A program made the position numbers and the translations under genes. From assembly GCA_043806395.1 (NCBI GenBank), contig JAZDHC010000168.1, positions 1 to 20,628 of the forward strand: a stretch of DNA of 20,628 nucleotides, given 5' to 3'. The notes beneath the pieces are model-generated. The model saw only the letters and a list, made by a program, of their open reading frames with translations, did not search any database and was not told the DNA's origin. Shown here in pieces: positions 15,739 through 20,628 of the stretch. How positions within the stretch are numbered: position 1 is the stretch's first letter; each line of letters starts with the position of its first letter. Source of the DNA: CG2-30-40-21 sp043806395 (GTDB lineage: Bacteria; UBA9089; CG2-30-40-21).

Positions 15739-15791
15739 AATTTTTTTCTCCTTTTTTACTCCTGAGTCGTTCACCAAAAATTGCTGACTTA

Positions 15792-18700
15792 TTACTTTAC
15801 TATCCCCAACCTTCCCCTAACAATCCTCCCCTCACACTCTATCAAATAGATATATATCCCTGAACTTAAGCTTGACGATGGTGTCCAACCACCATCGTTA
15901 TAATAAACCCCTTCAAAGACCAATTCCCCAGCAATGTTATAGAGCTTGAGGTTACTTTCATCAGGAATCCCAAAGAATGATACCGGCCCATAGCCAGTCA
16001 CAGGATTAGGAAAAGGATACCCAATGTTCTCTTCATCCAATATCTCCACACCATCTGATGGGGCAGAGGCACTTACTAATGGACCCTGTATCTGTCCTGA
16101 TGCGGTTGTCGTCCCCATGATATCCGTGGCAATGAATTTATACGAATAATTGGCAGCCATGACCAATGATCTCTTGATTGAATAGAGCTTTCCATCCGTA
16201 TAATTATTATCCTTTGGATCCGTAGGATACATGGTAAGAAGAAGATATTGCTTGCCAGCCTTATAGATATAAATCTTTGGATAGCCGGATAATGGCGGGT
16301 CATTTTCCGTATCCGTATATTTGACCCTCCACTCAAAGGTGGTATTTCTCTTGCCCTCACTTGGATTAACCCCTTTATTTTTATCAAACCCTAATTCAAG
16401 GGTTGGCGGTGTATTTAGCCGCTGGACAGTCGGCCCATTTTTAGAGGTAATTGCCTCACCTGTTGCCTTCATGCCCTTAGAATCCATGGCATCAAAGCGA
16501 TAGGTATAATTCCCCAGGGCATTTAAGGGAACAATAACCCGATATACCTTGCCATCAATAACATTGGTATCCGTTGGATCAACTGCCTCCATATTGATTT
16601 GATTGGATATTGTTCCGTTTCTGGTAAGAAACAGGGCAGGGTAGCTATAGCCTGGCAGATTGTTATCAGCATCAGAGTAAATAACCTGAAATTCAAACTT
16701 TGAACCGATATTGCCAGTTTTTGGACTTACCCCACCATCAGTGTAGAAATATTTAAGCTGAGGCGGGTTATTATTTGCATCAACAATAGGACCATACTGG
16801 AAATTGATTGGGGTACCAATGGCAACTGTTCCCTTTTGATTTGTGGCTTCAACCCTGTAGCTGTAACTTCCCAGCTGAGGTATGGTGTAAGAATACCAGT
16901 ATATCTTGCCATCCTTGTAGTTTGTATCCTTAATATCTGCCACTGACATGATGGTATTCTTTATCTCTTTGCCATTAAGATAGATATACAGCTTTGGATA
17001 CCCACTTTTGGGTAGAATGTTAGCAGGGTCAGCATACTTGATTCGATAGGCAACCGTTCCCTTGAGATAGCAAGTATCAGGGGTTATTCCATCATTTTCA
17101 TATCCTGCCTCACCTGTCCACGATAGGGATGGTACTGAAGTGATGGATTGAGCGGCTATCTTAAAGCCATAGCTTTCTGTCGGCATGACATTGCCTGATA
17201 AATCCTTAGCCTTGACAATGATATTAACCTGTTGCTCATAATTAAAGTTGGTTGATGGCTTATAAGACACGATATAATCGGTCTTTGTTCCGCTAATAAC
17301 AGGGGAGACAGTAGTACCATTAACCAATAGTTCAATTGAATCCTTATTTACCCCCACACCATCATCCTTGATATGAATAAGTATGGTTGTATTGGTAGCC
17401 ACATTTATTGCCCCTTTGGCAGGTTGGTGTCCGTTTGTGTAGGGTGGGATGGTATCATCAAGAGTCTTTTCAGTAGTAAAGCTGTAGGAATCTGTAGGCA
17501 TGGCATTACCGGATATATCCCTGGCATTGATTATAATACTAATCACCTGACTATAACCAAAATTTGCTGATGGTTTATATGAAACCGTAAAGTCTGTTGT
17601 ATTACCAGTGATGGTTGGGGTTGCGATTACTCCATTTACTTGCAGTTTAATGGACGAAGAATCCACACCTGATTGACTGTCTTTGATATGAAAAACTATT
17701 GAAGTATTTAGTGAAACATTGCTTGCATTCTTTGTCGGCGAATGTCCATCTGTATAAGGAGCAATAATGTCTGGATCCTTAACCGTAGTAAATGAATATG
17801 TTTCCGTAGTCATGGAATTTGGTGGAACAGCCAGATCCTTTGCACGGATCTCTATATTTACCTTCTGGCTGTAGCCAAATTTTTCGGGCGGTGTATACGA
17901 AAGAATAAAATACGAGGATATCCCGATAATCTCTGGTGAGACTATTTTGTTGTTTATTAACACAGTGATGCTGCCCTTGTCAATGCCAGATAGATCATCT
18001 TTGAGATAGATAATAATATTTGTGTCTGTCCGTATATCAACAGCATCCTTTTTGGGGTAGCGGTCAACAATATACGGTGAGGCCTTATCGATAAGGATAA
18101 CAAAAGAATAATCATCACTTATGGTATTGGGCGGCTGACTCAAATCCTTAGCCTGAACGCTTACATTCACCTGTTCACCATATTTGAACCCGCCAGAAGG
18201 ATTATAGACTAAGGTATAATCTTTATTACTGCCTGTAATAATAGGGGTTACAGCAATGCCTTTAATCTTCATAACTATTGAGGATTTATCCACCCCTGAA
18301 ATATCATCTAAAACATGAAGCATAATCATGCTGCTTGCCTGAACATTAACCTCATTTTTGGCTGGATAGTGGTACATGGTATAGGGCGGTTGGGTATCAC
18401 CAATAAGGGTAAGGGTTATGGGTAGGGCAGGGGAGTCATTAGCTGTATCAATCTCGCGGCTTATTGACCCGTCACTTCCACCCTCAACCTGAAGGAAAAG
18501 ATTATCACCATTTGGTGAATAGGTAAAGATTGTATTGTTTGTTGTCCGAAAGTTTACCAGATTGGTGAACCAGTAGCCATTATCATCTGTACGGCAGGAG
18601 ACTAAGGCTGATTCACCAGGACTTCCAGACTTATCGTTATCCTGAAGCCTCATATAGACTACTGCACCCTTAGCCGGAGTTTTTCCATCAGCCTTAAATA

Positions 18701-19070
18701 TTTGACCATAAACAAGGTCACTGTCAACCGGTGGATTGGCCAATGTTTTAACTGTGGTAAAGGTATAATGTTGTTCACTGTTGTTATCTGTGGTGACACC
18801 AGAAATAATATCATAATAATATTTTGTATCAGGGGCGAGATTAGTGGGGGAGATATGATGGACATCATCCGTGAGATCGTCAATAATCGTTGTTCCAAGT
18901 CCAGTGGTTAGCCCATAATTTATCTTGCCCAATTCAGAGACTGTCGTTACCCAGGATATACTTATCTGGCTTTCATTGAGATTGGAAGTTTGTATCCTTT
19001 CCGGCGTAGTGGCTAAGGCAGCAGAAGCGAGTAATATAATACATAAGGTGAGATAGAACCTGTTTAACAT
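15792..19070 (-). CDS. Large exported multi-Ig protein with FlgD-like sorting tail
   Basis: The 1092-aa product has a signal peptide (residues 1-20, ending ASAALA). A fibronectin type III/purple-phosphatase-like domain follows at about 21-108 (ISISWVTTVSELGKINYG) and a carboxypeptidase-regulatory-like domain at about 117-222. Then come four SbsA-type Ig repeats of about 100 aa (near 227-327, 330-430, 437-533, 541-638), each with a D.SGVD.SSI motif and ending AKDLS....YSF.T. Three different repeats of about 110 aa follow (646-761, 767-880, 887-996; motif G.SP..G..F.F.V.Y.D...P....YP). The C-terminus at 1013-1092 (GYPFPNPV, LKLYNIAGELVFEG, SGIYIYLIEC, GRLGIVK) is the FlgD-like Ig tail shared with the 1771-aa protein. 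The ATG at 19070 has GGAGG six bases upstream. The role is probably structural or adhesive at the cell surface. Confidence 0.9.
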   Translation of the reverse strand: MLNRFYLTLCIILLASAALATTPERIQTSNLNESQISISWVTTVSELGKINYGLTTGLGTTIIDDLTDDVHHISPTNLAPDTKYYYDIISGVTTDNNSEQHYTFTTVKTLANPPVDSDLVYGQIFKADGKTPAKGAVVYMRLQDNDKSGSPGESALVSCRTDDNGYWFTNLVNFRTTNNTIFTYSPNGDNLFLQVEGGSDGSISREIDTANDSPALPITLTLIGDTQPPYTMYHYPAKNEVNVQASSMIMLHVLDDISGVDKSSIVMKIKGIAVTPIITGSNKDYTLVYNPSGGFKYGEQVNVSVQAKDLSQPPNTISDDYSFVILIDKASPYIVDRYPKKDAVDIRTDTNIIIYLKDDLSGIDKGSITVLINNKIVSPEIIGISSYFILSYTPPEKFGYSQKVNIEIRAKDLAVPPNSMTTETYSFTTVKDPDIIAPYTDGHSPTKNASNVSLNTSIVFHIKDSQSGVDSSSIKLQVNGVIATPTITGNTTDFTVSYKPSANFGYSQVISIIINARDISGNAMPTDSYSFTTEKTLDDTIPPYTNGHQPAKGAINVATNTTILIHIKDDGVGVNKDSIELLVNGTTVSPVISGTKTDYIVSYKPSTNFNYEQQVNIIVKAKDLSGNVMPTESYGFKIAAQSITSVPSLSWTGEAGYENDGITPDTCYLKGTVAYRIKYADPANILPKSGYPKLYIYLNGKEIKNTIMSVADIKDTNYKDGKIYWYSYTIPQLGSYSYRVEATNQKGTVAIGTPINFQYGPIVDANNNPPQLKYFYTDGGVSPKTGNIGSKFEFQVIYSDADNNLPGYSYPALFLTRNGTISNQINMEAVDPTDTNVIDGKVYRVIVPLNALGNYTYRFDAMDSKGMKATGEAITSKNGPTVQRLNTPPTLELGFDKNKGVNPSEGKRNTTFEWRVKYTDTENDPPLSGYPKIYIYKAGKQYLLLTMYPTDPKDNNYTDGKLYSIKRSLVMAANYSYKFIATDIMGTTTASGQIQGPLVSASAPSDGVEILDEENIGYPFPNPVTGYGPVSFFGIPDESNLKLYNIAGELVFEGVYYNDGGWTPSSSLSSGIYIYLIECEGRIVRGRLGIVK

Positions 19071-19107
19071 GGATAACCTCCTATTAGCAAAGATGTAGTC
19101 AGAATGC

Positions 19108-19312
19108 GTAACTACTCACCACGGAGACACAGAGAATACGAAGAAACACGGAGAATTGATGAGAAGTACCCTTATTCTTCATTTCTCACCTCATCTTGCA
19201 TAGAAAAGACTGCCTTAAAGTGCAGGTTAACACCATAAAAATATCGGAAATACTCTATGTCCCTCTATGTTCTCCGTGTCTCTGTGGTAAATTCCTCTCT
19301 CTGAGTAGTTAC
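19108..19312. mobile_element. MITE-like element with 11-bp terminal inverted repeats and 8-bp target duplication
   Basis: Perfect ends GTAACTACTCA (19108-19118) and TGAGTAGTTAC (19302-19312) bound a 205-bp non-coding sequence. CAGAATGC occurs directly outside both ends (19100-19107 and 19313-19320), exactly as a target-site duplication should. Internal to the ends, CCACGGAGACACAGAGAA (19119-19136) and its inverted copy at 19269-19286 match with two differences, so the element is a long imperfect hairpin. It has no ORF of its own and would need a transposase supplied elsewhere. Confidence 0.8.
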
Positions 19313-19340
19313 CAGAATGCGAATATATTTGGCTTTCCAT

Positions 19341-19363
19341 ACACAATATACTATATATTGTGT
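19341..19363. promoter_or_regulatory. Palindrome overlapping the -10 region (operator candidate)
   Basis: ACACAATATA (19341-19350), a CTA centre, and TATATTGTGT (19354-19363) form a perfect 10-bp inverted repeat that covers the -10 box and part of the spacer. A dimeric repressor bound here would block the promoter. The cognate regulator is not in the window. Confidence 0.6.
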
Positions 19364-19373
19364 CAGCTGTCAA
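19345..19373 (-). promoter_or_regulatory. Sigma70-type promoter for the 1092-aa protein gene
   Basis: On the minus strand TTGACA (19368-19373), a 17-bp spacer and TATATT (19345-19350) form a strong promoter. The predicted start would be near 19338, leaving an untranslated leader of about 270 bases that contains the whole 205-bp MITE. It begins 22 bases after the cobT stop; no terminator is obvious between them. Confidence 0.7.
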
Positions 19374-19395
19374 GAAAATTCGTAATAGTTCAACC

Positions 19396-20457
19396 CTATC
19401 CATTCGCCTCCAAAACCCCAGCATCACCAAAGGTTGCCATCTGCGTCAATATCTTCACCCCAGCATCAACAATACCCATAGCTAATGCTGCACCCGTACC
19501 CTCACCAAGCCTCATCTGCAAATCCAGAACAGGACAAAGCCCCATCATCTTCAAGGCTGCCTGCTGTCCCTTTTCCACAGAGGTATGGCCAGCAATCATA
19601 TATTGTACGGTTATAGGGTTCAGGATATACGCAAGCAAGGCAGCAGCTGTAGAGATAAAGCCATCAATAACCACTGGTTTTTTGGCTGCGGCTGAGGCAA
19701 GTATCACGCCACACAGCCCGCCTATCTCAAACCCGCCAACCTTAGCCAGAACATCAATCCCATCTGTCCGGTCAGGCTGGTTCATAACCAATGCCTGTTT
19801 GATAACAGCTACCTTATTCAACCAGGCATCATCCCCAATCCCTGTTCCCCTGCCAGTCACATCTTCTATTTTTTCACCAGTTATTGCAGCAACAATGGCT
19901 GATGAGGGAGTGGTATTGCCAATACCCATATCCCCACACCCGCAGATATCCAATCCATTAGTCTTAAGCTCTTCCTCAAAGGCTTCAATCCCTCGCTTGA
20001 TACAAAGAATCGCCTCTTTATGGCTCATGGCTGGACCATTAGCTATATTCTTTGTCCCATAACCAACCTTTTTTATTACCAATCCTGGTTGTGGTGAAAG
20101 ATCAATGGCAACACCCATGTCAACTACAATCACCCTGGCACCCACATGGTTTGCCAACACATTTATCCCTGCCCCACCACGAAGGAAGTTATAAACCATT
20201 TGTGGTGTAACGGCTACAGGAAAAAGACTCACCCCTTCCTCACACACACCATGGTCACCAGCCATGGTAAAGATAATCTTTTTTTCAAGGCATGGGGTCA
20301 GACTGCCGGTAATTGAGACCACCTGTTTTGCCAATTCCTCCAGCCTGCCGAGACTACCCTGGGGCTTGGTGAGATTGTCCAGCCTTCTCTGTGCTATTTC
20401 CACAAGGGAGGAATTAACAGGTTGTATTTGTGCCAATGTTTTTGATAGCTTTTCCAT
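19396..20457 (-). CDS. cobT: Nicotinate-nucleotide--dimethylbenzimidazole phosphoribosyltransferase (CobT)
   Basis: CobT transfers ribose phosphate from nicotinate mononucleotide to a lower-ligand base (dimethylbenzimidazole or another), giving the alpha-ribazole phosphate used to finish cobalamin. The 353-aa product is full length. It has LTKPQGSLGRLEELA near residue 29, FTMAGDHGVCEEGVS at 63-77, RGGAGINVLA at 93-102, GCGDMGIGNTTPSSA at 173-187, TGRGTGIGDD at 201-210, and LGEGTGAALAM at 317-327, whose Glu319 corresponds to the catalytic Glu317 of the Salmonella enzyme. I chose the ATG at 20457 because GAGGTG lies about nine bases upstream and the family starts there; a longer frame to 20514 adds unconserved residues. 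No other cobalamin gene is seen within the window; any partner such as cobS would lie upstream, beyond the right edge. Confidence 0.95.
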   Translation of the reverse strand: MEKLSKTLAQIQPVNSSLVEIAQRRLDNLTKPQGSLGRLEELAKQVVSITGSLTPCLEKKIIFTMAGDHGVCEEGVSLFPVAVTPQMVYNFLRGGAGINVLANHVGARVIVVDMGVAIDLSPQPGLVIKKVGYGTKNIANGPAMSHKEAILCIKRGIEAFEEELKTNGLDICGCGDMGIGNTTPSSAIVAAITGEKIEDVTGRGTGIGDDAWLNKVAVIKQALVMNQPDRTDGIDVLAKVGGFEIGGLCGVILASAAAKKPVVIDGFISTAAALLAYILNPITVQYMIAGHTSVEKGQQAALKMMGLCPVLDLQMRLGEGTGAALAMGIVDAGVKILTQMATFGDAGVLEANG

Positions 20458-20519
20458 TATTTTACACCTCATTTGATTTTTTCTTCCGGCACATGCCAGT
20501 AGCAAGTGCAACACTTCTC

Positions 20520-20535
20520 TGTCAACTTGTTGACA
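20520..20535. promoter_or_regulatory. TGTCAAC-TT-GTTGACA palindrome upstream of cobT
   Basis: A perfect 7-bp inverted repeat with a 2-base centre lies about 63 bases before the cobT start. Its left arm, read on the minus strand, is a TTGACA -35 box; 18 bases further is TACTGG preceded by TG, only a weak extended -10. It may be an operator overlapping the cobT promoter. The rest of the 171 bases to the right edge shows no B12-riboswitch core. Confidence 0.4.
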
Positions 20536-20628
20536 TTACACATATTGGAATTATTCGGAAACTTCAAAGGGTGTAATGGATTAGGGAAGGGGTTTTTAAT
20601 TACGATTAATTGACAGTCTGACAATAGT

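Noticed and set aside
19196..20062. 288-aa plus-strand ORF
   Set aside because: It lies antisense to cobT for most of its length and begins inside the MITE; its sequence has no family pattern, while cobT opposite is fully conserved.
20458..20628. Cobalamin riboswitch upstream of cobT
   Set aside because: No B12-box or conserved core sequence is visible in the 171 available bases.

Overview
The window is about 20.6 kb of fairly AT-rich bacterial DNA in which every gene I can support lies on the minus strand. It reads as a chromosome segment from a diderm, probably uncultured, bacterium. KdsA (Kdo synthesis for lipopolysaccharide) implies an outer membrane, and two very large exported proteins end in the same FlgD-like Ig domain used as a sorting tail in Bacteroidota and many candidate phyla. 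The many small non-coding repeats also fit candidate-phylum genomes. A precise phylum cannot be assigned; Desantisbacteria- or Omnitrophica-like lineages are only a guess.

Right to left, which is the direction of transcription: cobT (nucleotide-loop assembly of cobalamin); an intergenic stretch holding a strong sigma70-like promoter with an overlapping palindrome and a 205-bp MITE-like element flanked by 8-bp direct repeats; a 1092-aa exported multi-Ig protein; prfB with the classical programmed +1 frameshift; a 299-bp gap filled by nested inverted repeats; a CooC/MinD-type ATPase overlapping a FapA (DUF342) protein; a terminator and a near-consensus promoter; a 1771-aa exported protein (BNR repeats, Ig-like domains, cohesin, dockerin-like, cohesin, sorting tail); a PemK/MazF-type toxin-antitoxin pair; a secreted protein whose linker is built from heptanucleotide tandem repeats; a DUF1016/YhcG nuclease; and kdsA.

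The left 2.4 kb looks like the scar of a defence island. A nucleotidyltransferase start is fused to the C-terminal end of a DUF1156-type DNA methylase. Next comes an intact DinD-family gene, then the start of a phospholipase D-like helicase-associated protein that has lost its ATG (now ATA), carries a frameshift and runs into an intergenic hairpin repeat. With the DUF1016 nuclease and the toxin-antitoxin pair, this end is accessory DNA wrapped around the housekeeping gene kdsA.

No tRNA, rRNA, CRISPR array or intact transposase was found. The most unusual material is the defence relic with its chimeric ORF, the cohesin-dockerin-cohesin exoprotein, and the MITE lying between a promoter and its gene.
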